From NCBI GenBank assembly GCA_037045535.1, contig JBAOHI010000021.1:1-64000 (forward strand): 64,000 nt of DNA, written 5' to 3'. The DNA is from Competibacter_A sp037045535 (lineage in GTDB: Bacteria; Pseudomonadota; Gammaproteobacteria; Competibacterales; Competibacteraceae). This document shows, one piece after another, positions 48,941 to 60,528 of the stretch (position 1 is the first letter of the stretch; every line of letters begins with the position of its first letter). A program made the translations under genes and the position numbers. Below the pieces are notes generated by a model, which had not been told where the DNA came from, ran no database searches, and saw only the letters and a list, made by a program, of their open reading frames with translations.

Positions 48941-49990
48941 ATGCACATTGAAGCCGACCTGAAACTGGGATTCAAAGACGTTCTGATTCGGCCTAAACGC
49001 TCGACGCTGAGCAGCCGCGCCCAAGTCAGTTTGGAACGCACTTTCAAGTTTCGCCACACAGGTCGGGCTTGGACAGGCATTCCGATCATGGCGGCCAACA
49101 TGGACACCGTCGGTACCTTCGCGATGGCCACAATGCTGTCCAGGCAGGGACTATTCACGGCCGTGCATAAGCACTATTCGGTGGCAGAGTGGGACGCCTT
49201 CGCAAAGCACTCGCAAAGCGGCGACGGCCCACGACTGCCGCATGTCGCAGTGAGCACAGGCATTCTCGACGACGATCTGACCAAACTCTATCGTATCCTG
49301 GAATGTCATCCTGAGTTGGCGTTCGTCTGCATGGACGTAGCGAACGGCTACTCGGAGTATTTCGTGGATCAGATCAGCAAGGTGCGAGCACGATATCCAG
49401 ACAGAATCATCATGGCTGGGAACGTCGTCACCGGGGAGATGGTGGAACAATTGCTGTTGTCAGGCGCCGATATGGTCAAGGTCGGCATTGGGCCTGGCTC
49501 GGTCTGCACCACGCGGGTCAAGACGGGCGTGGGGTATCCACAATTGTCGGCGATCATCGAATGTGCCGACGCAGCCCACGGCCTGTCGGGCCAGATTATC
49601 TCGGACGGTGGTTGCACCTGTGCCGGCGATGTCGCCAAGGCGTTCGGGGCAGGAGCGGATTTCGTGATGTTGGGCGGCATGCTGGCCGGGCACGACGAGG
49701 GGGGTGGCACCCTGCTGGAACGGGACGGCCAGCGGTTCGTCGAATTCTATGGAATGAGTTCAAGGACAGCCATGGAGAAGTACAGCGGTGGCGTCGCCGA
49801 ATACCGCGCCTCCGAGGGTAAAACCGTCACCGTACCCTATCGGGGACCGGTGGCGGAGACGATCAAGGATATTCTGGGCGGACTGCGCTCGACCTGCACT
49901 TACGTCGGCGCTAGTCAGTTGAAGGAATTGACCAAGCGCACCACCTTCGTGCGGGTGGCGGAACAACAAAATCCCATTTTCGATTCCTAA
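48941..49990 (+). CDS. guaC: GMP reductase GuaC
   Basis: 349 residues, nearly the length of E. coli GuaC, and very similar throughout: 'DLKLGFKDVLIRPKRSTLS', 'AANMDTVGTFAMATML', 'VKVGIGPGSVCTTRVKTG' (catalytic Cys) and 'DILGGLRSTCTYVGAS'. The absence of CBS domains separates it from IMP dehydrogenase. It reduces GMP to IMP with NADPH. The ATG follows the malQ stop directly, with no gap. Confidence 0.95.
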   Translation: MHIEADLKLGFKDVLIRPKRSTLSSRAQVSLERTFKFRHTGRAWTGIPIMAANMDTVGTFAMATMLSRQGLFTAVHKHYSVAEWDAFAKHSQSGDGPRLPHVAVSTGILDDDLTKLYRILECHPELAFVCMDVANGYSEYFVDQISKVRARYPDRIIMAGNVVTGEMVEQLLLSGADMVKVGIGPGSVCTTRVKTGVGYPQLSAIIECADAAHGLSGQIISDGGCTCAGDVAKAFGAGADFVMLGGMLAGHDEGGGTLLERDGQRFVEFYGMSSRTAMEKYSGGVAEYRASEGKTVTVPYRGPVAETIKDILGGLRSTCTYVGASQLKELTKRTTFVRVAEQQNPIFDS

Positions 49991-49996
49991 ACACGC

Positions 49997-50809
49997 ATGA
50001 CTGTACCTGCTAACGTCATCTGGAAACTACTGACCGCCATCCGCGAACAACAGCCACTGGTGCACAACATCACCAATTTCGTCGTGATGAACAACACGGC
50101 AAACGCGCTGTTGGCCTTGGGTGCTTCACCGGCAATGATCCACTCCAGCGACGAGGTAGAGGATTTCGTCACACTCAGCCAAGCGTTAGTGATCAATATC
50201 GGTACGCTTTATTCGGAGCAGCTGGCGGCTTGCAAGTTGGCGGCCCGACGGGCACGGACGGCGGGTGTACCGTGGATTCTCGATCCGGTTGGGGTGGGAG
50301 CGACGCCGTACCGGCGAGCGGCGGTGAGTGCTCTGGCACGGTTGCAACCCAATGTTATCCGAGGCAATGGTTCGGAAATCATCACTCTGGCGGAGCAGAC
50401 ACCGGCAGGGCAGGGCAGGGGAGTCGATAGCCTGCATGGTTCAAAGATCGCACTGGACGGAGCACGACACCTGGCGGTGGATATCGATGCCGTGGTGGCG
50501 ATAACGGGTGCGATCGACTACGTGACCAACGGCCGCCAAGTCGTAGCCATCGAGAACGGCCATCCTTTGATGGCGCGGGTCACCGGCTTGGGTTGCTCGG
50601 CGACAGCGGTTATCGGAGCATTCCTGGCAGTGGAGCGGGATACGTTCGCGGCAACCGTAGCGGCACTGGCGGTGTTTGGAGTGGCAGGCGAGATTGCAGC
50701 GGAACGGTCACCGGGACCAGGAAGCTTGCAGGTGATGTTACTGGATACTTTGTACGCGCTTGATGAGGCAACGCTGAGCGCAAAGCTACGGGTAAGCACA
50801 GCGAGTTAG
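49997..50809 (+). CDS. thiM: Hydroxyethylthiazole kinase ThiM
   Basis: 270 residues with 'HNITNFVVMNNTANALLAL', 'WILDPVGVGATPYR' and 'VTGLGCSATAVIGAFLA' (catalytic Cys region). It phosphorylates hydroxyethylthiazole in thiamine salvage. It starts six bases after guaC. No TPP riboswitch was seen, and no thiE or thiD is adjacent. Confidence 0.95.
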   Translation: MTVPANVIWKLLTAIREQQPLVHNITNFVVMNNTANALLALGASPAMIHSSDEVEDFVTLSQALVINIGTLYSEQLAACKLAARRARTAGVPWILDPVGVGATPYRRAAVSALARLQPNVIRGNGSEIITLAEQTPAGQGRGVDSLHGSKIALDGARHLAVDIDAVVAITGAIDYVTNGRQVVAIENGHPLMARVTGLGCSATAVIGAFLAVERDTFAATVAALAVFGVAGEIAAERSPGPGSLQVMLLDTLYALDEATLSAKLRVSTAS

Positions 50810-50817
50810 TTGGAGAA

Positions 50818-50849
50818 GAGGCGCGAGGGTTGCAATGACCTCGCGCCTC
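50818..50849. terminator. Stem-loop between convergent thiM and gltD
   Basis: A perfect 11-bp stem (50818-50828 GAGGCGCGAGG with 50839-50849) and a ten-base loop in the 46-bp gap between two convergent genes. There is no T run, so it may be a Rho-independent-like barrier or simply stabilise both 3' ends. Confidence 0.6.
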
Positions 50850-50855
50850 GCGGTC

Positions 50856-52292
50856 CTAGACCGGCAGCTCGGAGCTGCCCATCAAATACTCATCGACTGC
50901 TCGGGCGCACTGCCGCCCTTCGCGAATCGCCCAGACTACCAGCGATTGTCCGCGTCGCATGTCGCCAGCCGAGAAGATTTTATTGACCGAGGTCTGATAA
51001 TCGTTGGTACTGGCGGCAATATTGCCGCGCTCGTCCAAGGCCACGCCCAGATCCTGCAACATGCCGGCATGAACCGGATGGACGAAACCCATCGCCAGCA
51101 GCACGAGCTCAGCCTTGATCTCGAATTCGCTGCCCGATACTTCGGCCATGCTCTGCCGGCCGTTATTTTCGCGCCACTCCAGCCGTACGACCTGGATCGC
51201 TCCGACTTGGCCGTCTTGGCCGAGGAAGCGCTTGGTGGCGACCGCCCAATCTCGTTCGCAACCCTCCTCGTGAGAGCTTGAAGTCCGCAGCTTCAACGGC
51301 CAGTTTGGCCAGGTCAGCAGCTTATCTTCGTTCAGCGGCGGCTTGGGCATGATTTCCAACTGAGTCACCGACCGCGCGCCTTGGCGGATCGAGGTGCCGA
51401 CGCAATCGGAGCCGGTGTCGCCACCGCCGATGACCACCACATCCTTGCCGGTGGCCAGAATCTCCTCGGCAGCGATTTTTTGTCCGGCCACTCGGTGATT
51501 CTGCTGGGTCAGGAAATCCATCGCGAAATGGATGCCGTGGAGTTCACGACCCGGCACGTTCAGGTCGCGCGGTTGCTCGGAACCACCTGTCAGCACTACG
51601 GCATCGAACTCCGCCAACAATGCTCGGGCGGGAATATCAGTACCCACATGGCTATTGGGTCGGAATTCGATACCTTCGGCCTGTAATTGCCCCAATCGGC
51701 GGTCGATCAACCAGGATTCCAGCTTGAAATCAGGAATACCGTAGCGAAGCAGCCCACCGATCCGGTCATTTTTCTCGAATACCACCACGACATGACCGGC
51801 CCGCGCTAGTTGCTGGGCGCAAGCCAAGCCAGCGGGACCGGAGCCAATCACGGCAACCCGTTTGCCGGTACGGTGGGCAGCGATCTGCGGCTGGACCCAG
51901 CCTTCCGCCCAACCTTTATCGATAATGGCACATTCAATATCCTTGATCGTCACTGGCGAATCGTTGAAGTTCAATGTGCAGGAGGCTTCGCAGGGCGCCG
52001 GACAAATCCGCCCGGTGAATTCCGGGAAGTTGTTCGTGGAGTGGAGCACCTCCAAAGCCTCGCGCCAATTGCCGCGATATACCAGATCGTTCCAATCGGG
52101 AATGATGTTATGCACCGGACAGCCGCGATGGCAGTACGGTATGCCGCAATCCATACAGCGGGCGGCCTGTTCGCGAACAGCAGGTTCCGGCAGCGCCGCA
52201 ACGAAATCGCGAAAGTGCGTGATCCGCTCCGCGACCGGCGCATAGCCGTGCTCGTGACGGACGATTTCCAGAAAACCGGTTGGCTTACCCAT
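50856..52292 (-). CDS. gltD: Glutamate synthase small subunit GltD
   Basis: 478 residues, ATG 52292. N-terminal cysteines 'CMDCGIPYCHRGCPVHN' and 'CPAPCEASCTLN' hold Fe-S clusters; 'VAVIGSGPAGLACAQQLAR' binds FAD and 'VVVIGGGDTGSDCVG' binds NADPH. It passes electrons to GltB for making glutamate from 2-oxoglutarate and glutamine. Two bases after the gltB stop. Confidence 0.95.
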   Translation of the reverse strand: MGKPTGFLEIVRHEHGYAPVAERITHFRDFVAALPEPAVREQAARCMDCGIPYCHRGCPVHNIIPDWNDLVYRGNWREALEVLHSTNNFPEFTGRICPAPCEASCTLNFNDSPVTIKDIECAIIDKGWAEGWVQPQIAAHRTGKRVAVIGSGPAGLACAQQLARAGHVVVVFEKNDRIGGLLRYGIPDFKLESWLIDRRLGQLQAEGIEFRPNSHVGTDIPARALLAEFDAVVLTGGSEQPRDLNVPGRELHGIHFAMDFLTQQNHRVAGQKIAAEEILATGKDVVVIGGGDTGSDCVGTSIRQGARSVTQLEIMPKPPLNEDKLLTWPNWPLKLRTSSSHEEGCERDWAVATKRFLGQDGQVGAIQVVRLEWRENNGRQSMAEVSGSEFEIKAELVLLAMGFVHPVHAGMLQDLGVALDERGNIAASTNDYQTSVNKIFSAGDMRRGQSLVVWAIREGRQCARAVDEYLMGSSELPV

Positions 52293-52294
52293 CT

Positions 52295-55200
52295 TCAAGC
52301 TCCCACGGCCAGACCGGCCTTCTCGTCGTGACGGGCGGCACGGACTTTAGCCTGCATGTCCTGCAACGCGCGTCGATAATCCAGTGGCATGATCTTCACG
52401 AACTTCGGCAATAACTCCCGCCAGTGTTCCAGCACTCGATGAGCGGGCTCGCTGCCTGTATGCAAGTAATGGCGGGCGATTAGGACTTGCAGGCGTTTGG
52501 CATCGTGACGCAACATGTCTTCCGGTAATTCGGCTTGAGCCAACCCGCTCCAGTCATCGCGTAGAACCCGGACGTTGAGGGTTTCCTCGGTGTCATTCAA
52601 CGGTTCAAGCGCAACCATGGCTTTATTGGCGCGGAGAGCGAAATCACCGGTTTCATCCAGCACGTAGGCGACACCGCCGCTCATGCCGGCGGCAAAATTG
52701 CGGCCGGTTGGTCCCAGCACCACCACCACGCCGCCGGTCATGTATTCGCAACCGTGGTCGCCGGTGCCTTCCACGACGGCGACAGCTCCGGAGTTGCGGA
52801 CAGCGAACCGCTCGCCGGCTACGCCCCGGAAGTAGCATTCGCCGGCGATGGCGCCATACAGCACGGTGTTGCCAACGATGATATTTTCCTCGGCGCGCAG
52901 GCGGCTGTCCGGGGAGGGTCGGACGATGATCCGACCGCCAGAGAGTCCCTTGCCAACGTAGTCGTTAGCCTCCCCAGTCAGTTCCAGGGTTACCCCGTGG
53001 GCCAGGAAAGTGCCGAAGCTCTGTCCGGCCGTACCATGCAAACGGATGTGGATGGTATCGTTCGGCAAGCCGGCGTGGCCATAGCGACGTGCAACCTGAC
53101 CGGAAAGCATGGCGCCAGTGGTGCGATCGGTATTGCGGATCGGCGTTTCGATCCGCACCGGCTGGCGGGACTCCAAAGCCGGCTGGGCCTGGGCGATCAA
53201 GCGGTGATCCAGCACGCCACTCAAGCCATGATCCTGTTTCTCACGGTGATGGGTAGCAACGCCGGCAGGAGCGGGTGGCATGGCCAGCAAGCGGGTGAAA
53301 TCCAACCCGCGTGCCTTCCAATGGTGAATGGCGCGGCGCATGTCGAGCCGGTCGGCGCGGCCGATCATCTCGTCGAAGGTGCGGAAGCCCAGTTGGGCCA
53401 TCAACTCGCGGACTTCCTGGACCAGGAAAGTGAAGAAGTTGATGATATGAGCGGGCTGGCCAGGGAAGCGCTTGCGCAATTCCGCATCCTGGGTGGCGAC
53501 GCCGACCGGGCAGGTGTTGAGATGGCACTTGCGCATCATCACGCAGCCAGCGGCGATCAGCGCGCCGGTGCCGAAGCCGAACTCGTCGGCACCCAGCAGA
53601 GCACCGATCACGATGTCACGGCCGGTGCGCAGACCACCGTCCACTTGGACGGCGATACGGCCGCGCAGGTGGTTACGCACCAGGGTCTGATGGGTCTCGG
53701 CCAAGCCGATTTCCCAAGGTGAGCCGGCGTTCTGGATCGAGGTCAGCGGGCTAGCGCCAGTACCGCCGTCTTCCCCGGAAATGGTGACATGGTCAGCGTG
53801 AGCCTTGGCCACACCGGCGGCTACCGTACCGACACCGATCTCGGAAACCAGCTTGACGCTGATGTCCGCCTGCGGGTTGGCATTTTTCAGATCGAAAATC
53901 AGTTGGGCCAAATCCTCGATCGAGTAAATATCATGGTGTGGCGGCGGCGAGATCAAGCCGACGCCGGGGGTGGAATGACGGACCCGGGCGATCCAGTCGT
54001 TGACCTTGTGACCGGGCAGTTGCCCCCCCTCGCCGGGCTTGGCACCTTGCGCCATCTTGATCTGAAGCGCGTCGGCGTTGACCAAATATTCGGCGGTGAC
54101 GCCGAAACGGCCGGAGGCGACTTGCTTAATCGCCGAGCGAATGGAGTCGCCATTTTCCAGCGGTTGATAGCGGATCGGATCTTCGCCGCCCTCACCGGTG
54201 TTGGACTTGGCACCCAGCCGGTTCATGGCGAGTGGCCAGCGTCGTGTGGGCTTCCCAGGAGATCGAGCCGAAGGACATCGCACCGGTGGCCATCCGCTTG
54301 ACGATTTCGCTGGCCGGCTCCACCTCGTCCAAGGGCAAGGACTGGGAGGTAAGTCGAAATTCAAACAGGCCGCGCAAGTTGCGGAGATGATCGCGTTGAT
54401 CGTTCATCACTTGGCTGTACTGCTTGAACTGTCGATAGTCGCCGGAGCGTACCGCGTGCTGGAGCAGGGCAATGGTTTCCGGCGTCCAGGCGTGTTCTTC
54501 GCCACGAATGCGGAACGCGAGCTCGCCGCCTACGTCCAGGGCATTGCGATACAGTGGCGCATCGCCAAAGGCCAACCGGTGGCGACGGACCGTTTCCTGA
54601 GAGATTTCCTCCAGTTCGACGCCCTCGATCACGCCTTGGGTGCCCGTGAAGTAGTGGTCGACGAACTCGCCGGCCAATCCGACCGCCTCGAAAATCTGCG
54701 CGCCGCAGTAAGATTGGTAGGTGGAAATGCCCATCTTGGACATGACCTTGAGGATACCCTTGGAAATAGCCTTGGTATAGTGCTCGTGCGCTTCAGTTTC
54801 GGTCAGCTTCTGCTGCAAGCCCGGGAGCATCGAGGATAGGGTATCGAAGGCTAGATAAGGGTTGATGGCTTCGGCACCGTAGCCGGCTAGCAGGCAGAAA
54901 TCGTGAACCCGCTTGGCTTCGCCGGTTTCGACCACTAGCCCAACCTCGGTGCGCAGACCGGTGCGGATCAGGTGATGATGAACGGCAGCGGTAGCGAGCA
55001 AGGCGGGAATGGCAATGTGGTCGGCATCCATGCTCCGGTCGGAGAGGATGATGATGTTGTTGCCGTGACGTACCACGTCAGCTGCTTCGCGGCAGAGATC
55101 TTCCAAGGCACGCGCCATGCCATCGGCACCACGCTCCACCGGGTAGCAGATGCTCAACGTCTTGGTACGGAATGCTTTATCGACGTGATACTCAATACGG

Positions 55201-56951
55201 CGGATGCGTTCCAGATCCTCGTTATCGAGAATCGGCCGCTTGACTTCCAGACGCTTGTGGGTACCGCCGCTGCCGAGATCCAGCAGATTGGGCCGAGGAC
55301 CGACGAACGATACCAGCGACATCACCAGCTCCTCACGGATCGGATCGATCGGGGGATTAGTGACCTGTGCAAATTTTTGCTTGAAGTAGTCGTACAGCAG
55401 CTTGGGTCGGCCGGACAACACGGCGGGAGGAATGTCGCGACCCATGGAGCCGATCGGGTCTTCGCCATTCACCGCCATCGGCACTAGAAAAGCGCGGACG
55501 TCTTCCTGCGTGTAGCCAAAAGCTTGCTGGCGGCGCAGGAGGGTACCTGTATCGGGAGCCATTGGCCCCACTTCGACTGGCAAATCGCGCAAGTGGATTT
55601 GCGTGGCGTCCAGCCAGGCTTGATAGGGGTGAGTGGACGCGAGCTGTTCCTTGATTTCGTCGTCGTCAATGATGCGGCCCTGTTCCAGGTCGATCAGTAG
55701 CATCTTGCCGGGTTGCAATCGCCACTTCTTAACGATTTTTTCCTCTGGAACCGGCAGCACACCCATTTCCGAGGCCATGATCACCTGATCGTCGTCGGTG
55801 ACGAGATAGCGGGCAGGGCGCAGGCCGTTCCGATCGAGGGTGGCACCGATTTGTCGACCATCGGTGAAAGCGATCGCGGCCGGTCCGTCCCATGGCTCCA
55901 TCAGCGCGGCGTGATATTCGTAGAAGGCGCGGCGCTTGGGGTCCATCAATGGATTGTCGGACCAAGCCTCTGGCACCATCAGCATCATGGCGTGGGGCAG
56001 GGAATAACCGCCGGCAAGCAGTAGTTCGAGGGCGTTATCGAAGGTGGCCGAGTCGGAAGCACCGTCGCCGATCAGCGGCCAGAGCTTGTCCAAGTCAGCG
56101 CCAAGCCGTTCGGATTTCATGTTATGGCGGCGGGCCAGCATCCAGTTGATATTGCCGCGCAAGGTGTTGATTTCGCCGTTATGGCACAGGTAACGGAACG
56201 GGTGTGCCAGCGCCCAGGATGGGAAGGTGTTGGTGGAAAATCGCTGGTGAACCAATGCCAGCGCTGATTCCAGGCGGGTATCGCGCAAATCGGGATAGTA
56301 CACGCCGATGTTACGGGACAGGATCATGCCCTTGTAGACGAGGGTGCGCGAGGATAGTGACGCGACATAGAACTGCTGACGGCTGGGTAAGTCCCGACTC
56401 CAAATAATATGATGGGTTTGCTTACGGATGACGAATAGCTTGCGCTCGAAGGCATCACCATCGGGGCAGTTGGCGCCGCGTTGGATGAAGATTTGGCGAA
56501 TCACCGGTTCGGTGGGACGAACGCTGTGGCCTAGACAAGAATTGTCGGTTGGAACATCGCGCCAGCCCAACACTGTTTGTCCTTCAGTAGCCACACACGT
56601 TTCCAGCGCGGCCTCACTTTGGGCACGGGCGGCCGGATCGCGTGGCAAGAAAATCATCCCGACCGCGTAATCGCCCGGCTGCGGCAGGTGGATGCCGAGA
56701 TTAGCGCATTCGGCCCGTAAGAAGGCGTCGGGAAGTTGCACTAGGATACCGGCGCCATCGCCGGCCAAGGGGTCGGCGCCCACTGCGCCGCGATGGCTTA
56801 GGTTAGCCAGGATTTCCAGACCTTGACGAACGGGCTGGTGACTTTTGCGATTCTTGATATCGACGACGAATCCGATACCACAGGAATCGTGCTCGTTGCG
56901 TGGGTCGTAGAGCCCTTCAGAGGCAGGCAGGCGGGTCACACTCATGGTCAT
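52295..56951 (-). CDS. gltB: Glutamate synthase large subunit GltB (one frameshift)
   Basis: About 1550 residues. The amidotransferase Cys is in 'NEHDSCGIGFVVDIKNRKS' at residue 24, after a propeptide that should be removed. The FMN/synthase domain has 'EGGEDPIRYQPLENGDSIR', the Fe-S loop is 'CVMMRKCHLNTCPVGVATQ', and the C-terminal beta-helix has 'GECYFRGVAGERFAVRNSG'. The frame breaks at about 54235: removing one C from 'ctggccactcgcc' (minus strand) restores 'TLALAMNRLGAKSNTGEGG'. As written it would stop at 54192. Given its role in nitrogen assimilation, an insertion error is likely. Confidence 0.94.
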
Positions 56952-57137
56952 TCCTCAAATAACAGCGGCTGACGGCCTCCTTGCTCGGACGGTTTTTCCA
57001 GCCAATGGTTAGGCCCAAAACCGCAATAATCCCAAAATACATACTACCGACCCCACGACCGTTCACGCAACAGCCGCTGAGGAATAGCGTCGGTTAAACA
57101 GTCGAATCGACCCATTCTGTAACGCGGAAATAGCCAT

Positions 57138-58368
57138 TCAATCCTTGAGCCGATGCCGTTCCATGGTTTCGTGCCACTCCTTTTCCTCGGCGTGCAGGTA
57201 CAGGCCAGTAGTATCGATGCGGGCGTGGCGAGCGTTGCGTTGCAAGGAATTGAATGTCGATGCCGGCATCGGCCTGGTGGGTGATACTGGTGTGGCGAAA
57301 CCAGTGGGTCGAAGCGCGGCGCAACTTGTCGGCCTGATGGGGATCGTCCGCTTCCAGCCGAGCCGCTGCCTTAGCGACCAAGTCCTTGATGATCCGGTAG
57401 ATCATGTTATCGCCGATACCGCCGGTTCCTTTGAGGTTAAGCACCAGCGGAGTGGTTTCATCCGGCGCGGGGAGGGGTGGTAAACCGTAAAAGCGCCGGT
57501 AGTCGCGTAGCGCTTGTAGCATATCCTGATTGACGGGAACTTGGGCCTCTTTGCGACCTTTACCGATCACGCGCCACCACCAGCGCCCACGAACTTGGAT
57601 AAAGCTGCTCATGGTGTGACCGGCGACTTCGCTAACCCGTGGCCCCAGCAGGTAAAGCAGGGCCGTCAGATACTTGGCACGGGCGTGGTGCTGGCGGTCA
57701 CGCTCGCTGTCGCAGGGCAGGTCATCGACCGTAGTCAGCAGAGCCTGCCATTGGTCGTGTTCGAGAAAGCGTTCCACTTGGCGCATGGGTTGATGGCCAC
57801 GACTCCGGCGGCGGGCCAGCGCCAACGGGTTGCCGGCGAGATAGCCAGCCTTGACCAAATAACTAAACAGAGAATTGATGATCAGCACGGCGACTTTACG
57901 GCTGGCAGGATTGAGCGGGCCAAGAAACGGTCGCCAGCGGGGGCTGAAGCGTGGCGCCTTGGTGCCGCACCAGCGCTCGCGCGGTTGTGGATCGGCGAGG
58001 AAAAGCTTCGTACTGAAGACAATCCTCGCGGGTCAAGCTGGACAAGGGCTTACCTCGTTCCAGCAAGGCCCACAACAGCAGGCGCTCGGCCTCCTTGCGA
58101 TAGTTGCGCAAGGTCTGCGGGCGAATCGTGAAATTCGGCCAGCCAAGCCTGGATTGCCTCAAGATCGTTGCTGGCGGCTAACTGACAAACGATATCCGGT
58201 CCGGCCCGGTTGCCGCCCGCCGCGTCCGTCGAAAGCTTCCGGTACGCGCAGGCGTTCCAGAGGCAGAGGAGGGGCGTCGGGCACGGTGCTTCCATCATCT
58301 TGGACGAGAGAAACCAATGGTGAAGAAGGCAGGTCGTTCATGTCCAGGCACGCTCGAAGTGAAGGCAT
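57138..58368 (-). pseudogene. Tyrosine recombinase/integrase (several frameshifts)
   Basis: Joined frames give about 400 residues. The N-terminal core-binding part includes 'TIRPQTLRNYRKEAERLLL', and the catalytic part has 'LGPRVSEVAGH' (first Arg), 'STHWFRHTSITH' (HxxR) and, after the last shift at about 57243, 'RNARHARIDTTGLYLHAEE' (His and the nucleophile Tyr). The stop TGA is at 57138-57140. Breaks occur near 58200, 58120, 58010 and 57243, and the last is cured by dropping one base from 'cttgcaacgc'. Start at 58368 or 58341. No attachment site or tRNA was found beside it. Confidence 0.8.
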
Positions 58369-58477
58369 GGCGTCAAGGAACCTTACGATGCGTGACTTTA
58401 TCAGATAGGTCTTGAAGCGGCTCGGTTATCATCATATCTTTTTGATTAAAATATGAAATATACGCTATGATACCACC

Positions 58478-59368
58478 ATGCACGTCACTTTGAAGCAATT
58501 GCGCGTGTTTGTGAGCATTACCCAGGCGGGGACTCTGACCGCAGCCGCCGAGCGGCTGAATCTGACTAAACCGGCGATCAGTATGGCCTTGCGTGAATTG
58601 GAAAGCCACTTGGGTCATCCGCTCTTTGATCGTTTTCGCAATCGCTTGCTGCTGAACGCGTACGGCGAGCAATTGCTGCCGTGGGCCGATGAATTGCTGA
58701 CCCGCGAAACCATGCTGCCGCGAGTGCTGGACGGTCCGCTGGCCGGCGGAACGTTGACGATCGGTGCCAGTCGCACCATCGGTACCTATCTGCTGCCGGC
58801 GTTGATCGCGGCATTCCGCAAGGAGACCGGACACCGTGATCAACGTGTGTGGATCTCTCACACCGCAGCGGTTTGCACGGCGCTGACCCGGTTCGAACTG
58901 GATCTGGGACTGGTGGAAGGCGAGGTCGCTCAGCAGGCATTGGAGCCGTCACCTTGGCTGGACGATCCGCTGTGTGTATTGGCGCCGGTGGGCCATTCGC
59001 TGGTCGGGCGCGGCGTCCTGAAATTAGCGGAGTTGGAAGGAGAAGCCTGGCTGATTCGTGAGCCGGGTTCCGGCAGCCGCGAACAGTTTTTCGCCCTGAT
59101 CGGTTCACGGTTACGCCATTGCCCGGTGTCGTTGGAGTTAAACAGCACGGAGGCGTTGCTTCAAGCCGTGGCGGCGGGACTGGGTTTAGCCTGCTTGTCC
59201 CGTCTCGCCGCCGCCGATGCGCTTGCCCACGGCCGGGTCAAGGAACTGCCTTTGACGGTCCCTTTGGATCGCCGTTTCCATATCGTCCTGCACCGTGACA
59301 AATATCGCGGTCCGCTGCTCGAACGTTTCATCCTGCACTGTCAGTCCTTCAACCCACCAGCGCGTTGA
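58478..59368 (+). CDS. LysR-type regulator, YeiE-like
   Basis: 296 residues. HTH 'AAERLNLTKPAISMALREL' and substrate domain with 'LTIGASRTIGTYLLPALIA' and 'IREPGSGSREQFF'. It is convergent with a YeiH-type transporter gene and overlaps it by 20 bases at the 3' ends. In E. coli yeiE and yeiH are neighbours and YeiE responds to sulfite, so a similar role is possible here. CbbR-like regulators are the alternative. Confidence 0.85.
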   Translation: MHVTLKQLRVFVSITQAGTLTAAAERLNLTKPAISMALRELESHLGHPLFDRFRNRLLLNAYGEQLLPWADELLTRETMLPRVLDGPLAGGTLTIGASRTIGTYLLPALIAAFRKETGHRDQRVWISHTAAVCTALTRFELDLGLVEGEVAQQALEPSPWLDDPLCVLAPVGHSLVGRGVLKLAELEGEAWLIREPGSGSREQFFALIGSRLRHCPVSLELNSTEALLQAVAAGLGLACLSRLAAADALAHGRVKELPLTVPLDRRFHIVLHRDKYRGPLLERFILHCQSFNPPAR

Positions 59369-60356
59369 TCGCCTGAGTCAGGCCGACGCCTCCGATCACC
59401 AGCCAGCCAAACAATAGCAACGCCAGTAGCAGCGGACGGAGTCCCACGCCGCGCAACTTACCGATGTGGCTTTCCAGGCCTAGCGCCGCCATTGCCATGG
59501 TCAATACGAAGCTGTCGAAGGTGTTGATGGTAGGCACTATTCCCACCGGAACCACCGCGAGGGAATTCACCCCGACCATGACCACGAAGAGCAGGGCGAA
59601 CCACGGTATGGCGATGGCGGGACGTCCTTCCTGTCCGGGATGGCGACGTTGCAGAAATAGGCTGAGCACGATCAGGAATGGCGCCAGCATCATCACTCGG
59701 GTCAACTTGGTGATGACGGCGGCGCCGACCACGGCGCCATTCATGGCGTTGCCGGCGGCGACCACTTGCGCGACCTCGTGGATGGTAGCGCCGGTGTAGA
59801 TGCCCATCAAACGATCCGGCCAGTGCAGCATCCCTTGCAACAGCGGATAAAGAAACATACCCAGCGTGCCGAATAGCACCACGGTCGCCACGGCCATGGC
59901 GGTTTGATGCGGTTTGCCACGAACCACCGGTTCGGTGGCCAACACCGCCGCCGCTCCGCAGATGGAAGCGCCGACAGCTGTGAGCATCGCGGTTTCCTGG
60001 TCGATTTTCAGCCAGCGGGTACCGATCAGATAGCCGCCAACGAAGGTGCTTGTAATGACGGCAAGGTCCGTCAATAGACCCGTCAAGCCGACGTCGGCGA
60101 CCTGCTGAAAAGAGAGCCGAAATCCGTAAAAGATGATGCCGAGCCGCAGCAAACGATTTTGGGCGAAATGAATGCCCGGCTTCCATGAAACTGGGATAAA
60201 CCTCTGTCCCAGATTGCCCGCCGCCATACCTAGCAGGATAGCCAGGGTTAACGATGACAATTGGTAGTGTTGCATCCAGGCGGTATTGGCAAGACCGGTC
60301 GCCGCCAGCGCGATAAACAGCGGTAGTGCCAATCCGGGCAGAACGATGTACCTCAT
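59349..60356 (-). CDS. YeiH/UPF0324 family membrane protein, putative sulfate exporter
   Basis: 335 residues with about ten hydrophobic helices. Family segments are 'LAILLGMAAGNLGQRFIP', 'LLRLGIIFYGFRLSFQQVA', 'AVGASICGAAAVLATEPVV' and 'YTGATIHEVAQVVAAG'. The family is annotated as putative sulfate exporters without firm proof. Upstream of its start the Tn3-type element is inserted 128 bases away, which may have changed its promoter. Confidence 0.9.
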   Translation of the reverse strand: MRYIVLPGLALPLFIALAATGLANTAWMQHYQLSSLTLAILLGMAAGNLGQRFIPVSWKPGIHFAQNRLLRLGIIFYGFRLSFQQVADVGLTGLLTDLAVITSTFVGGYLIGTRWLKIDQETAMLTAVGASICGAAAVLATEPVVRGKPHQTAMAVATVVLFGTLGMFLYPLLQGMLHWPDRLMGIYTGATIHEVAQVVAAGNAMNGAVVGAAVITKLTRVMMLAPFLIVLSLFLQRRHPGQEGRPAIAIPWFALLFVVMVGVNSLAVVPVGIVPTINTFDSFVLTMAMAALGLESHIGKLRGVGLRPLLLALLLFGWLVIGGVGLTQAINALVG

Positions 60357-60488
60357 GGTTGACCCTCGAAGCGATGAGCGATGAGCGATGGAGCAACCAT
60401 TGTGAGAGACCTATAGGTTTAATGATATTTGAATATTTATTCTTAATAGTAAATAAAAATTGAACCTTTTTGCATATTTTGATTATTC

Positions 60489-60527
60489 GGGGTAGACCCA
60501 ACAGTCGTGTCATAGTCCGCCAAATCG
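60489..60527 (+). repeat. Left terminal inverted repeat of the Tn3-family element
   Basis: 39 bp starting GGGG, 36 of 39 identical to the complement of 62272-62310. Preceded by the target copy TATTC. Confidence 0.92.
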
Positions 60528-60528
60528 G

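Noticed and set aside
53722..53953. Plus-strand frames within gltB
   Set aside because: Mirror frames of gltB without domains or start signals.
58430..58445. Fourth copy of the 14-bp motif ('ttatcatcatatcttt')
   Set aside because: The bases are shuffled relative to TATATCATCATCTT; not a match of the same quality.
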